Shown: one piece after another, positions 8,475 through 17,609 of the stretch
Position numbering within the stretch: position 1 is the first letter of the stretch
Layout: each line of letters starts with the position of its first letter
Source of the DNA: Bacteroidota bacterium
GTDB taxonomy: Bacteria; Bacteroidota; Bacteroidia; Chitinophagales; Chitinophagaceae
Assembly (NCBI GenBank): GCA_016866355.1
Contig: VGMN01000003.1
Span: forward strand, 1-64,000
DNA: 64,000 bases
Reading direction: 5' to 3'
The notes under the pieces: generated by a model
Seen by the model: only the letters and a program-made list of their open reading frames with translations
The model's database searches: none
Told to the model about the DNA's origin: nothing
Translations under genes and position numbers: made by a program

Positions 8475-11162
8475 ATGAAAGAAAAAATATCGATTAAACC
8501 TTTTTTACGTTTATCCGGACTGGAGCCCTTAGTGGTTAGACCAGAAACCAATTTTGTAAATGTGGGCGAACGCACAAACGTAACTGGCTCAAAAATGTTT
8601 GCGCGATTAATTCGTGAAAAAAAGTTTGAAGAGGCACTAAGTGTAGCGCGCCAACAAGTTGAAAGTGGCGCACAGATTTTAGATGTTAATATGGATGATG
8701 CGCTGCTAGACGGCGCGGAAGCCATGACTACTTATTTGAACTTATTGCAAAGTGAACCAGATATTGCGCGGATTCCCATCATGATTGACAGTTCTAAGTT
8801 TGAGATTATTCAAGCCGGACTCAAGTGTGTGCAAGGAAAGTGTATTGTAAACTCCATTTCACTGAAAGAAGGGGAAGATAAATTTTTACAACAAGCGCGC
8901 ATCTGTCAGCGCTTTGGAGCATCTGTGATTGTAATGGCCTTTGACGAAAAAGGACAAGCGGATACGATGCTTCGGAAGGTAGAAATTTCGGAACGCGCCT
9001 ATCAACTATTGATTACTAAGCTGTCTTTTGCACCACAGGATATCATTTTTGATCCGAATGTTTTTGCAGTGGCAACCGGATTGGAAGAACATAATAATTA
9101 TGGAGTAGATTTTATTGAAGCTACTCGTTTGATCAAACAAAAAATGCCACTCACCAAAGTAAGTGGTGGCGTAAGCAATCTTTCGTTTTCATTCCGAGGC
9201 AATGATCACGTACGAGAAGCAATGCATGCAGTTTTTCTATACCACGCTATCAAAGCGGGCATGGATATGGGTATTGTAAACGCAGGCCAGCTTGTTGTTT
9301 ATGATGAAATTGAACCTACCCTCCGAAACTTGTGTGAGGATGTTATTTTAAATCGCAACAACGATAATAACGAAGCCACTGAAAAATTAATTGCCTTTGC
9401 AGAAACAGTCAAAGCAAAAGGTAAAATAGAAGTCAAAGACGAAGCCTGGCGGAATAATTCGGTGGAGGAGCGTCTCAAACACGCCTTGATCAACGGTATT
9501 ACCGAGTATATCGACACCGATACCGAGGAAGCACGTGTAAAATACCCAAGACCCCTAGATGTTATTGAAGGTCCGCTGATGGCAGGTATGAATGTTGTGG
9601 GTGATTTATTTGGTGCCGGAAAAATGTTCTTACCCCAGGTAGTAAAAAGTGCCCGCGTTATGAAAAAAAGTGTGGCTTGGCTTACACCTTTTATTGAAGA
9701 AGAGAAAAAAAATAATCCAACAGCCACAGCAGGTTCTGTGCCTAAAGTATTGCTGGCTACTGTAAAAGGAGATGTACATGATATTGGAAAAAATATTGTG
9801 GGCGTGGTACTGGGTTGTAATGGCTACGATATTATTGACATGGGCGTGATGGTACCAGCTGATAAAATTTTAGATGCCGCACAAAAGGAAAACGTAGATG
9901 TGATTGGTTTAAGCGGACTCATTACTCCATCGTTAGACGAAATGGTGCATGTGGCACATGAAATGAAACGCAGGGGCATGCAACAGCCCTTGTTGATTGG
10001 TGGAGCTACTACATCAAGAATGCACACCGCAGTTAAAATTGCACCACAATATGACCACGGTGTATTACATGTACTAGATGCTTCGCGTAGTGTTACTGTA
10101 GTTAGCTCACTACTGAATAAGGAGAATAAAAAAGAATTACTAAGCCAAACTAAACAGGAATACGAAACCCTACAATATCAGTTTAGTAATAAAAATAAAA
10201 AAGCACTCATCCCTTACTCGGAAGCAGTGATAACCAAGGAGTATTTTGATTGGAAAAAATATAAACCCACTAGTCCTTCTTTCACAGGAAAAAAAGTGAT
10301 CAAACAAGCTGACCTGGCTACTATTGCACGCTATATTGATTGGGGGCCCTTCTTCATAGCCTGGGAAATGCCGGGCCGTTATCCAGAAGTGCTTAGTGAT
10401 GCAGTTTTTGGACAAGAGGCACAGCGATTATTTAATGATGCTCAACAGTTACTAAAAAAAATCATTACAGAAAACTGGTTTCAAGCAGATGGGGTAATTG
10501 GATTTTGGCCAGCGGTAAGTAATAATGCTGATACAGTTACGTTACAAACGGAAGAGGGCCCTGTACAATTAGAATTCTTGCGCCAGCAACTTAAAAAAGC
10601 GGTAGGTCAACCTAGTTTTTCTTTAGCAGACTTTGTGTGCCCTGCCGAACTCGGTACCGACTTCATGGGTTCATTTGCCGTAACCATCCATGGTGCTAAA
10701 AAACATATTGACCGCTTTGCAGCAGAACAAGATGAGTACAATAAAATTATTGTACAAATTTTGGCTGACCGAATGGTAGAAGCCTTTGCCGAATATTTAC
10801 ATGAACAAGTGCGAAAAGAATATTGGGGCTACGAGAAAAATGAATCACTGACTAACCAACAATTAATTCGAGAAGATTATAACGGTATCCGTCCGGCACC
10901 GGGTTATCCCGCTTGTCCAGATCACACCGAAAAACTAAAACTATTCTCCTTACTCAATGCTACGGAGGAAATTGGCATTACGCTTACGGAGAGTTTAGCC
11001 ATGAATCCGCCTGCTTCTGTTTGCGGCTGGTATTTTGCACATCCGCAAAGCCATTACTTTGGATTAGGAAAAATTGACCGTGACCAGCTTACCGATTACG
11101 CAAAGCGTAAACAAATGACGTTAGAAGAAGCTGAGAAATGGTTACGGCCTGTGCTGGAATAG
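8475..11162 (+). CDS. metH: Methionine synthase, folate/B12/activation subunit (split MetH, C-terminal part)
   Basis: An 895-residue protein containing the MetH modules after the homocysteine domain. These are the pterin-binding domain (about 10-290, [14 protein letters not shown]), the helical cap, the cobalamin-binding domain with D433-V-H435-D-I-G (His435 ligates cobalt), and the reactivation domain. The last ends with the AdoMet-contacting [15 protein letters not shown]. Its start is clear of the upstream stop by 15 bases. Some Bacteroidota split metH at this domain border. Both halves look intact, so this is not a frameshifted pseudogene. Confidence 0.95.
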   Translation: MKEKISIKPFLRLSGLEPLVVRPETNFVNVGERTNVTGSKMFARLIREKKFEEALSVARQQVESGAQILDVNMDDALLDGAEAMTTYLNLLQSEPDIARIPIMIDSSKFEIIQAGLKCVQGKCIVNSISLKEGEDKFLQQARICQRFGASVIVMAFDEKGQADTMLRKVEISERAYQLLITKLSFAPQDIIFDPNVFAVATGLEEHNNYGVDFIEATRLIKQKMPLTKVSGGVSNLSFSFRGNDHVREAMHAVFLYHAIKAGMDMGIVNAGQLVVYDEIEPTLRNLCEDVILNRNNDNNEATEKLIAFAETVKAKGKIEVKDEAWRNNSVEERLKHALINGITEYIDTDTEEARVKYPRPLDVIEGPLMAGMNVVGDLFGAGKMFLPQVVKSARVMKKSVAWLTPFIEEEKKNNPTATAGSVPKVLLATVKGDVHDIGKNIVGVVLGCNGYDIIDMGVMVPADKILDAAQKENVDVIGLSGLITPSLDEMVHVAHEMKRRGMQQPLLIGGATTSRMHTAVKIAPQYDHGVLHVLDASRSVTVVSSLLNKENKKELLSQTKQEYETLQYQFSNKNKKALIPYSEAVITKEYFDWKKYKPTSPSFTGKKVIKQADLATIARYIDWGPFFIAWEMPGRYPEVLSDAVFGQEAQRLFNDAQQLLKKIITENWFQADGVIGFWPAVSNNADTVTLQTEEGPVQLEFLRQQLKKAVGQPSFSLADFVCPAELGTDFMGSFAVTIHGAKKHIDRFAAEQDEYNKIIVQILADRMVEAFAEYLHEQVRKEYWGYEKNESLTNQQLIREDYNGIRPAPGYPACPDHTEKLKLFSLLNATEEIGITLTESLAMNPPASVCGWYFAHPQSHYFGLGKIDRDQLTDYAKRKQMTLEEAEKWLRPVLE

Positions 11163-11171
11163 TTTGACGGA

Positions 11172-11207
11172 GCTTGCAATAATTTGTAGCTGTAATTATT
11201 GGCAAGC
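11172..11207. terminator. Long hairpin between convergent genes
   Basis: GCTTGCAATAATT (11172-11184) pairs with AATTATT-G-GCAAGC (11194-11207): 13 bp with one bulged G and a 9-base loop. It sits between the end of metH (11162) and the end of the HAD gene (11216), so it could stop transcripts from both sides. No strong T-run follows on either strand, so efficient intrinsic termination is uncertain. Confidence 0.5.
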
Positions 11208-11215
11208 AACAGGAG

Positions 11216-11845
11216 CTAGTGCCCTGTAATCCCTAATAGGTTCAGTTCCGTTTTTAATTGTGATGCGGATTGAAAATGAATGCCACGCAGGCCTAGTGCT
11301 TCCCCTGCTTTTACATTACGTAGATTATCATCTATAAAAACAGCGGATGTGGGATTGACTTGATAGCGAGAAAACAATAATTGATAAAATTCAGGAAAAG
11401 GTTTGCGAGTGCCTTCTTGGCCACTCACTAAGCGCCCGTCAAACCAATGTAAAAAATCAAAGCGAGCCAGTGCAATAGGAAATGTTTCGGCACTCCAATT
11501 GGTTAAAGCAAAAAATTTGTATTGTTGTTGCGCTTTCAACCGGCGAAAAATATCGACCGTTTCCGGTAACGGACCGCGCAACATATCGGTCCAGCGCCCA
11601 TAAAAATCTCGAATTGGCTGCTCCCATTTAGAATCAGGAAATGCAGCTAATTTGTCATCGGTGGCCTGCTGTAAGGAATAACCGGCATCTTGTTGCTCAT
11701 TCCAATCTTGTGTGCAGATATGTGAAAAAAAATAATCTCGATCGTCCGCACTTGTAAAATATTCCGGATGATACACAAACAGGGGACTCCAATCCACTAA
11801 TACCCCGCCCAAATCCCAAACAATCGTATCAATAGCAGGGCTCAT
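11216..11845 (-). CDS. HAD-superfamily phosphatase (YihX-like, HAD-IA)
   Basis: A 209-residue haloacid dehalogenase-like hydrolase. Motif I is VWDLGGVLVDW, with the nucleophilic Asp followed two residues later by Gly, as in YihX-type sugar-phosphate phosphatases. Motif II is ALTNWS. Motif III/IV regions are KPFPEFY and VFIDDNLRNVKAGEALG. The likely activity is on a small phosphorylated sugar or nucleotide. Its ATG overlaps the stop of the upstream SemiSWEET gene (ATGA), so the two are translationally coupled. That supports a sugar-related role, though the substrate is not known. Confidence 0.85.
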   Translation of the reverse strand: MSPAIDTIVWDLGGVLVDWSPLFVYHPEYFTSADDRDYFFSHICTQDWNEQQDAGYSLQQATDDKLAAFPDSKWEQPIRDFYGRWTDMLRGPLPETVDIFRRLKAQQQYKFFALTNWSAETFPIALARFDFLHWFDGRLVSGQEGTRKPFPEFYQLLFSRYQVNPTSAVFIDDNLRNVKAGEALGLRGIHFQSASQLKTELNLLGITGH

Positions 11846-12102
11846 GCTTTTCCGTACTTCAGCTTGAGTGCAATCATGATCCCAGACATCAACAACATTA
11901 CCGCATTAGTCAGAATAATCACAAAATTGTCAATCATGAAACCATATACCAACCACATGATCTCATTGATGAAGGCAATCAAGAACATGGTCAGCGAAAT
12001 ATCTCGCGCCGATTTATCACGCCAGGTTTTGATAACCTGTGGCATAAACGTAAAAGCGGTTACCGCCCCCGCTGCATAGCCTAAAATTTCTGCTCCACTC
12101 AT
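11842..12102 (-). CDS. SemiSWEET-family sugar transporter
   Basis: An 86-residue membrane protein with three transmembrane helices (about 5-25, 38-58, 63-82), the single-repeat size of bacterial SemiSWEETs, which work as dimers. The proline-glutamine motif of the family is present in FTFMPQVIKTWRDKSARDIS. These proteins carry mono- or disaccharides across the inner membrane down their gradient. Its stop overlaps the ATG of the HAD phosphatase. The start is the first ATG and gives a standard N-terminus. Confidence 0.88.
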   Translation of the reverse strand: MSGAEILGYAAGAVTAFTFMPQVIKTWRDKSARDISLTMFLIAFINEIMWLVYGFMIDNFVIILTNAVMLLMSGIMIALKLKYGKA

Positions 12103-12133
12103 ACGAATTGTTTAGCACACGAAGGTAAGCACT

Positions 12134-12883
12134 CTATCGTTTCTCAAATAACCACCATAATCTTCTACGTGGCTTTACCTGATAATTAGAGCGAATATAG
12201 CGTTGAATATGCGCCATGGCCTCTTCCACATCATCTGTAAAAAGTAATAGATCTAAATCCTCGGAAGAAATAGTTCCGTCCAGTTGCATTTTTGCAAATA
12301 CATCCATCAATGATTGATAGTACTCTTTGCCAAATAAGATAACAGGAAATCGAGTAATTGTTTTTGTCTGTACCAAGGTGAGGGTTTCAAATAGTTCGTC
12401 CATTGTACCAAATCCACCTGGCATAATTACAAATGCATACGAATACTTTACCAATAACACTTTGCGTACAAAGAAATGCTCAAAGGTTACCGAGCGGTGT
12501 AAATAAGGATTCTCCTTCTGTTCAAAAGGTAGCACAATATTACAGCCAAAGGATTGTCCTCCATTTTCAAATGCCCCTCGATTAGCAGCCTCCATAATTC
12601 CCGGCCCTCCGCCCGTGAGCGTAGTAAGACCCATTTGCGCAATGCGCTTCCCGAACTCACGTGCTTGTTGATAATAGAGGTGCTCCTCTCCAAAACGTGC
12701 AGAACCAAACACCGTAATACAAGGACCCACAAAATGAAGCGTACGAAACCCCTTAATAAATTGCTTGAATACCCGCCAGGCAAATGCTAATTCATAGCCA
12801 CGACTCTTTGGACCTTCGAGGTAAACATGATGTTTGGGGTGAATCAGTTGGGGTTCCTGCTTTTTATGTGGTATAGATGACAT
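12134..12883 (-). CDS. LOG-family protein (TIGR00730), nucleotide 5'-monophosphate phosphoribohydrolase-like
   Basis: A 249-residue Rossmann-like protein. It has the LOG signature PGGFGTMDELFE and the upstream glycine motif GGGPGIMEAANRGA, with VFGSARF at the start of the domain. Family members cleave the N-glycosidic bond of nucleoside monophosphates; older annotation as lysine decarboxylase is not supported. The first 40 residues and the basic C-terminal tail (KPRRRLWWLFEKR) are outside the core. It is probably transcribed alone, divergent from exonuclease III. Confidence 0.85.
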   Translation of the reverse strand: MSSIPHKKQEPQLIHPKHHVYLEGPKSRGYELAFAWRVFKQFIKGFRTLHFVGPCITVFGSARFGEEHLYYQQAREFGKRIAQMGLTTLTGGGPGIMEAANRGAFENGGQSFGCNIVLPFEQKENPYLHRSVTFEHFFVRKVLLVKYSYAFVIMPGGFGTMDELFETLTLVQTKTITRFPVILFGKEYYQSLMDVFAKMQLDGTISSEDLDLLLFTDDVEEAMAHIQRYIRSNYQVKPRRRLWWLFEKR

Positions 12884-12950
12884 AGTTGTTAGATTTACTT
12901 TTTCAATCCCGACATTTGCAGGGAAGCAACTTGAACTACTTCACAAAATT

Positions 12951-13718
12951 ATGCGGATCATATCTTACAACGTAAATGGAATTCGTGCAGCAATAAAAAA
13001 AGGATTGCTCGAATGGCTGCAAACAAACCCGGCAGACATCATTTGTCTACAGGAAACAAAGGCCAGAAAAGAGGATGTGGACTGCAAACCCTTTCATGCA
13101 ATGGGGTACCAAGACTTCTGGTTTAGTGCCCAAAAAAAGGGATACAGTGGTGTTGCTGTATTTACTAAAATAAAACCAACGCATGTAGAATTAGGCAACG
13201 GGCATGGAATAAGTGATGAGGAAGGACGAGTCATTCAGTTAGACTTTGGTAACATTCGACTGATCAATGCCTACTTCCCCAGTGGCACCAGTGGCGAGGA
13301 AAGACAGCAATACAAATATCAATGGCTGGATGAATGTTACAACTGGCTGGAACAATTAAAAAAGAAACATCCGCAACTGATTTTATGTGGTGATTATAAT
13401 ATTGCACACCAAGAATTAGATATACATGACCCTAAGGGAAATAAAAATTCGTCCGGCTTTCAGCCAGCAGAACGCGCTTGGATGACTAAGCTATTTGAAA
13501 GCGGTTGGACTGATACCTTCAGAAAAATTAATCAGGAACCGCATCACTACAGCTGGTGGAGTCAACGGTTTCCCAGCGTGCGACTACAAAATAAAGGGTG
13601 GCGTATTGACTATATCAATGTTACTTCAGCCCTTGAGAAAAAAATAAAAGACGCGTATTTATTGCCCGCTGTAAAACATTCTGATCACTGCCCTGTTTAC
13701 TTGGAATTAAAAAAATAA
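12951..13718 (+). CDS. xth: Exodeoxyribonuclease III (AP endonuclease)
   Basis: A 255-residue EEP-fold nuclease that cleaves DNA at abasic sites and trims 3' ends in base excision repair. The catalytic motifs are NVNGIRAA, CLQETKA (metal-binding Glu), CGDYNIAH (Asp/Asn), the WRIDYIN motif and the final SDHCPV with the catalytic His. The length is normal. The DUF4286 gene follows after 3 bases, so the two share a transcript that ends at the hairpin at 14028. Confidence 0.96.
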   Translation: MRIISYNVNGIRAAIKKGLLEWLQTNPADIICLQETKARKEDVDCKPFHAMGYQDFWFSAQKKGYSGVAVFTKIKPTHVELGNGHGISDEEGRVIQLDFGNIRLINAYFPSGTSGEERQQYKYQWLDECYNWLEQLKKKHPQLILCGDYNIAHQELDIHDPKGNKNSSGFQPAERAWMTKLFESGWTDTFRKINQEPHHYSWWSQRFPSVRLQNKGWRIDYINVTSALEKKIKDAYLLPAVKHSDHCPVYLELKK

Positions 13719-13721
13719 TCC

Positions 13722-14027
13722 ATGTATATCTATAATGTAACAGTAAAGGTGGACCACGCTATTGTCAAAGACTGGGTGCATTGGTTAAAAACAGAGCATA
13801 TCCCTGAGGTTATTGGGACGGGGTGTTTTTCTACCGCAACCGTGCTGGAACTCCTGGAAAATGTGGATGAGGAAGGGGCTACATTTGCCGTGCAATACAA
13901 AACAGGAAAACTCGAAGATTACAAGCGTTATTTAGCTGATTTTGCGCCAGGGTTACGGAAAAAAGGGCTGGATAAATGGGGTGAGCGGTTTATTGCTTTT
14001 CGCACCTTGATGAAAATCGTGGATTAA
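13722..14027 (+). CDS. DUF4286 family protein
   Basis: A 101-residue protein of the DUF4286 family, common in Bacteroidota and of unknown function. It starts MYIYNVTVKVD and includes the aromatic motif WVHWLKTEHIPEV and a TFAVQY strand, suggesting a ferredoxin-like alpha/beta fold such as that of dimeric barrel proteins. It is coupled to the exonuclease III gene. Nothing in the sequence indicates catalysis. Confidence 0.85.
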   Translation: MYIYNVTVKVDHAIVKDWVHWLKTEHIPEVIGTGCFSTATVLELLENVDEEGATFAVQYKTGKLEDYKRYLADFAPGLRKKGLDKWGERFIAFRTLMKIVD

Positions 14028-14055
14028 GGGTGTATAACACCTATTTTTCTTTTTC
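14028..14055 (+). terminator. Terminator after the xth-DUF4286 unit
   Basis: GGTGT-ATA-ACACC (14029-14041, extendable by a G-T pair) is followed by TATTTTTCTTTTT. The hairpin begins directly after the DUF4286 stop codon. Confidence 0.7.
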
Positions 14056-14072
14056 CTAAATGAAAAAGCGGC

Positions 14073-14080
14073 TAAATTTG
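14073..14080 (+). promoter_or_regulatory. -7 box of the HU gene
   Basis: TAAATTTG matches TAnnTTTG, 28 bases before the HU ATG. It lies just downstream of the preceding terminator, so HU and THX form their own transcript. Confidence 0.6.
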
Positions 14081-14108
14081 TCCCTCTTCACTTTTTAAAA
14101 CCTAATGC

Positions 14109-14378
14109 ATGAATAAGGGAGACTTGATTAATAAAGTAGCAGATGATGCTGGAGTAACTAAAGCGCAAGCCAACGAAGCAATTGACTCATTGATTGAGGC
14201 CATTGGCAAAACACTAAAGGGTGGCGGTAAAGTTACGCTGGTTGGTTTTGGTACTTTTTCTGTTTCCAAACGTGCCGCTCGCAATGGAAGAAATCCAAAA
14301 ACCGGAGAGAAAATTAAAATAAAAGCGCGTAAAGTTGCTCGCTTTAAGGCCGGCAAAGAGTTAGCTGAATTACTCTAA
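14109..14378 (+). CDS. hup: HU-family DNA-binding protein
   Basis: A small basic nucleoid protein of 89 residues (usual HU length about 90). It begins MNKGDLINKVADDAGVTKAQ and carries the HU signature GFGTFSVSKRAARNGRNPKT, including the proline-tipped beta-arm that bends DNA. It should act as a homodimer, since no second subunit gene is nearby. The gene for 30S protein THX follows 33 bases downstream, probably on the same transcript. Confidence 0.96.
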   Translation: MNKGDLINKVADDAGVTKAQANEAIDSLIEAIGKTLKGGGKVTLVGFGTFSVSKRAARNGRNPKTGEKIKIKARKVARFKAGKELAELL

Positions 14379-14411
14379 ACAAAACACATAAACCACTAAA
14401 TCAATACTACC

Positions 14412-14522
14412 ATGGGAAGAGGTGATAAGAAAACCGCTAAGGGAAAACGCTTCAAAGGTTCATTTGGCAAGAGTCGTCCTGCTAAGGTTACCAAAAAAGC
14501 AGCCCCTAAAAAAACTAAATAA
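14412..14522 (+). CDS. 30S ribosomal protein THX
   Basis: A 36-residue, highly basic protein beginning MGRGDKKTAKGKRFKGSFGK and then SRPAK, followed by a Lys/Ala tail. The core matches the THX family (consensus about MGKGDKKT, G-K, GSYG, SRP), which sits in the head of the small ribosomal subunit in Thermus and Bacteroidota. It is short enough to be missed by length-filtered gene calling. It lies between HU and a strong terminator. Confidence 0.85.
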   Translation: MGRGDKKTAKGKRFKGSFGKSRPAKVTKKAAPKKTK

Positions 14523-14541
14523 AACGGTTTGCATACGCAAT

Positions 14542-14568
14542 AAAAAAGGAAGCCTTGCTTCCTTTTTT
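14542..14568. terminator. Bidirectional terminator between THX and pyrH
   Basis: AAAAAAGGAAGC-CTT-GCTTCCTTTTTT forms a perfect 12-bp A/T-flanked hairpin with T-runs on both strands. It ends the hup-THX transcript and the converging pyrH transcript. Its right edge touches the pyrH stop codon. Confidence 0.9.
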
Positions 14569-15277
14569 ATTTAACCAGTGTTCCTACTTTATCGCCGGTT
14601 ACAACCCTGCTGAGATTGCCAGGTTGATTCATATTAAATACAATGATGGGGAGTTTATTCTCCATGCATAGTGTAAATGCAGTCATATCCATCACCTTTA
14701 ATTGCTTGGATAAACATTCTGAAAAACTGATTTCCTCAAAACGAGTGGCTGTAGAATCCTTTTCCGGATCAGCAGTATAAATTCCATCCACGCGTGTTCC
14801 TTTCAAAATCACATCCGCTCCTATTTCGATTGCACGCAAAGAACCTGCGGTATCTGTGGTGAAATAAGGATTACCGGTGCCAGCTCCAAATATCACTACT
14901 CTTCCTTTTTGTAAATGTCTAATGGCTCTCCGACGTATATAAGGTTCCGCTATTTGTTCCATTTTGATAGCACTTTGTAACCGGGTGTATACGCCAATTT
15001 TTTCTAACCCCGCTTGCAAGGCCATGCCGTTGATTACCGTAGCCAACATGCCCATATAATCGCCGTGCGCCCGCTCTATTCCAGTTTCCTGTTCGTTCAT
15101 TCCTCTGTAAATATTACCCCCACCAATTACAACAGCCACTTGCACACCTAATTCGGTAATGGCTTTAATGTCCTTAGCATATTGGGAAATAATGGAGGTG
15201 TCAAATCCAAAACTTTTATCCCCCATCAGGGCCTCCCCCGATAATTTCAATAAAACGCGTTTGTAAACAGGTAACAT
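14567..15277 (-). CDS. pyrH: UMP kinase
   Basis: UMP kinase (236 residues) phosphorylates UMP to UDP in pyrimidine nucleotide synthesis. It has the amino acid kinase fold, with the N-terminal KLSGEALMG, the GGGNIYRG phosphate loop, [15 protein letters not shown] and the C-terminal [12 protein letters not shown]. It lies downstream of tsf, as in many bacteria, but a hairpin terminator separates the two, so some expression may be independent. Confidence 0.97.
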   Translation of the reverse strand: MLPVYKRVLLKLSGEALMGDKSFGFDTSIISQYAKDIKAITELGVQVAVVIGGGNIYRGMNEQETGIERAHGDYMGMLATVINGMALQAGLEKIGVYTRLQSAIKMEQIAEPYIRRRAIRHLQKGRVVIFGAGTGNPYFTTDTAGSLRAIEIGADVILKGTRVDGIYTADPEKDSTATRFEEISFSECLSKQLKVMDMTAFTLCMENKLPIIVFNMNQPGNLSRVVTGDKVGTLVK

Positions 15278-15319
15278 GCAGTTGTCTTTGGTGAACGAAG
15301 ATAACCAAATTAAAAGGGC

Positions 15320-15348
15320 AAAAAAAAGCGCCCGTGGTAACGGACGCT
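15320..15348 (-). terminator. Terminator after tsf
   Basis: On the minus strand AGCGTCCGT-TACC-ACGGGCGCT (one mismatch, 8 pairs) is followed by an unbroken T-run. It lies between the tsf stop and the pyrH start, so it ends or attenuates the ribosomal cluster transcript. Confidence 0.8.
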
Positions 15349-15373
15349 TATATTCTTTTAAAGCAACTATGCA

Positions 15374-16210
15374 TTAGCCTAATGCTACACGCTTAAAGCT
15401 AGTCACTTTTACATCGCCAGATTCTTTCAGGTAATCCCCTACTGACTTACTGGCATCTTTTACGAACGCCTGGGCCGTGAGGGTTTGCTCCTTGAAGAAA
15501 GCACCCATTTTACCTTCAGCAATCTTAGCGATCATTTCTGCAGGCTTTCCGGCCATTTTAGGATCCTGATTCATCAACTCTACAACAATACTTTTTTCAC
15601 GCTCAATCACTTCAGCAGGAACAGAAGCGGCATCAACAGCAACCGGATTCAAGGCTGCAATTTGCATAGCTACGTCTTTACCGGCTTCTGCAGCAGGCTT
15701 GTCCATACCCACCAACACACCAATACGGTAAGCACCATGGATATAAGAAGCTACATAAGGCGCGTCAATACGCTCAAATTTTGTGACACCAATTTTTTCG
15801 CCAATGGTTGCTAATTTCTCATCTACCAAACCAGCAGTAGTCAAGGCACCAATTTTTACATTCATCAACTCATCGAGCGAGTTTACATTGTTAGCTATCG
15901 CAGCATCGGCAATACTTTTTCCAAAAGCAACAAAGTCTGCATTCTTAGATACGAAATCAGTTTCGCAACTGACACATACTACAATCCCTGTTTTGTTATC
16001 AGCAGTAGTTTGTGCAATCACAACGCCTTCTTTTGCTTCGCGATCACTACGCTTAGCAGCCACTTTTTGTCCTTGTTTACGCAACCAATCAATGGCCGAT
16101 TCAAAATCACCATTTGTTTCAGTCAATGCTTTACGGCAATCCATCATTCCGGCGCCGGTTGTCTGACGAAGTTTATTGATATCCTGTGCACTAATAGTTA
16201 CAGTACTCAT
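15374..16210 (-). CDS. tsf: Translation elongation factor Ts
   Basis: EF-Ts (278 residues) exchanges GDP for GTP on EF-Tu. It begins with the UBA-like domain (TISAQDINKLRQTTGAGMMD and CRKAL), followed by the core motif CVSCETDFVSKNADF used against EF-Tu. It is the last gene of the rplM-rpsI-rpsB-tsf cluster, 63 bases after rpsB. A small hairpin (16231-16250) lies in that gap. Confidence 0.97.
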   Translation of the reverse strand: MSTVTISAQDINKLRQTTGAGMMDCRKALTETNGDFESAIDWLRKQGQKVAAKRSDREAKEGVVIAQTTADNKTGIVVCVSCETDFVSKNADFVAFGKSIADAAIANNVNSLDELMNVKIGALTTAGLVDEKLATIGEKIGVTKFERIDAPYVASYIHGAYRIGVLVGMDKPAAEAGKDVAMQIAALNPVAVDAASVPAEVIEREKSIVVELMNQDPKMAGKPAEMIAKIAEGKMGAFFKEQTLTAQAFVKDASKSVGDYLKESGDVKVTSFKRVALG

Positions 16211-16273
16211 AATGATTAATAATTTTTAAGGCGAACACTTGCGTGTACGCTACAGAACTAATTAAAAAATAAA

Positions 16274-17158
16274 TTACTTACGGGCTCCACCAGGTCCGCG
16301 ACTTACGCTACCACCTGTGGTACGACGACGTGTTCCGGCTCCACCTCCTCCACCACGACGAGCACCACCGCGTCCACCTTCCGCTTCGGCTTCAGCTAAA
16401 AGTTTAGCCGCTTTTCTTTCTTTTTCGTCATCGGTAGTTTCTTCCGTTTCGTCATCCTTAGCTGCTTGACGCTCTGCTAATCCTTCCTCAATTGCTGCAG
16501 TAATATAGTTAACCAGAATAGCAATTGATTTAGTAGCATCGTCGTTAGCAGGTACCGCAAAATCCACTTTATTAGGATCGCAGTTTGTATCCACCAAACC
16601 AAAGGTGGTAATGCCTAAGCGCTTCGCTTCAGCTAGTGCAATATGCTCATGCCCGATATCAACCAAGAACAACGCAGCAGGTATACGTCCCAATTGAGAG
16701 ATACCACCTAATACTTTTTCCATTTTGTCTTTATCACGGCTGAGGGTCAGACGCTCTTTCTTTGTAATACTTTCAAAAGAACCATCGCCCAGCATCTTTT
16801 CAATGCTCTGCATTTTTTTTACGCTCTTACGAACGGTGTTGAAGTTGGTCAACATACCCCCTAACCAACGTTCTGTTACATAAGGCATATTAACACGCTT
16901 GGCACACTCATTCACTATATCCTTGGCTTGTTTTTTTGTTCCAACAAAAAGGATCTTCTTACCGCTACGTGCAATTTGCTTTAACGCAGCTGCCGTTTCT
17001 TGTAAACAATCAACCGTTTTGTTCAGGTCGATGATGTGAATACCTTTCTTTTCAGCAAAGATGTAAGGCAACATCTTGGGATTCCACTTCTTTTTCAGGT
17101 GACCAAAATGTACACCGGCTTCGAGAAGTTGCTGTTGTAAAGATGTATTATTTTCCAT
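16274..17158 (-). CDS. rpsB: 30S ribosomal protein S2 with an RGG-rich C-terminal extension
   Basis: S2 of the small subunit, 294 residues against about 240 in E. coli. The conserved core is complete: AGVHFGHLKKKWNPKM, ILFVGTKKQA, RWLGGMLTN and PAALFLVDIGHEHIA. From about residue 235 the chain becomes acidic (ETEETTDDEKE). It then ends in an Ala/Glu helix and a low-complexity tail rich in Gly and Arg (GGRGGARRGGGGG). The tail is likely disordered and may contact rRNA. Confidence 0.97.
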   Translation of the reverse strand: MENNTSLQQQLLEAGVHFGHLKKKWNPKMLPYIFAEKKGIHIIDLNKTVDCLQETAAALKQIARSGKKILFVGTKKQAKDIVNECAKRVNMPYVTERWLGGMLTNFNTVRKSVKKMQSIEKMLGDGSFESITKKERLTLSRDKDKMEKVLGGISQLGRIPAALFLVDIGHEHIALAEAKRLGITTFGLVDTNCDPNKVDFAVPANDDATKSIAILVNYITAAIEEGLAERQAAKDDETEETTDDEKERKAAKLLAEAEAEGGRGGARRGGGGGAGTRRRTTGGSVSRGPGGARK

Positions 17159-17194
17159 ATGAAGTATAAGTACTTTAAAATTGATTGAAGGCGA

Positions 17195-17584
17195 TTAACG
17201 TTTGGAGAACTGGTAGCTACGACGTGCTTTCTTGTGACCGAATTTCTTACGCTCTACAGAACGTGGATCACGTTTCAATAATCCCGCAGCTTTCAGTGCC
17301 GGACGAAATTCAGGATTCAAGTCTACCAATATGCGGGAAATACCCAACATAGCAGCTTCTGCTTGTCCTTTTACGCCTCCACCAGCAGCATTAATTTTTA
17401 CATCGTATTTGCCCATCACTTCAACAGTTTTGAGCGGACGTTCTACTTGATTTTGTAAATAAACCAGAGAAAAATATTGTTTGTAGTCTTTGTCATTCAC
17501 CGTAATTTTTCCGTCACCCTTAGTAACGAAAACGCGTGTTACGGCTTCTTTACGACGACCTACGCTGTTCTTTTGCTTTTCCAT
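17195..17584 (-). CDS. rpsI: 30S ribosomal protein S9
   Basis: S9 of the small subunit, 129 residues, normal length. It shows VGRRKEAVTRVFV at the start and the conserved C-terminus ending KKARRSYQFSKR, whose terminal Arg reaches toward P-site tRNA. It follows rplM by 25 bases, the near-universal L13-S9 pairing. Confidence 0.98.
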   Translation of the reverse strand: MEKQKNSVGRRKEAVTRVFVTKGDGKITVNDKDYKQYFSLVYLQNQVERPLKTVEVMGKYDVKINAAGGGVKGQAEAAMLGISRILVDLNPEFRPALKAAGLLKRDPRSVERKKFGHKKARRSYQFSKR

Positions 17585-17609
17585 TGATTAGTTATTTGTA
17601 CGATTGATT

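Noticed and set aside
8456-8478. Possible frameshift joining the two metH genes into one
   Set aside because: Both parts end and start cleanly at a domain border with a 15-base gap, as in other Bacteroidota. No sequence is missing.
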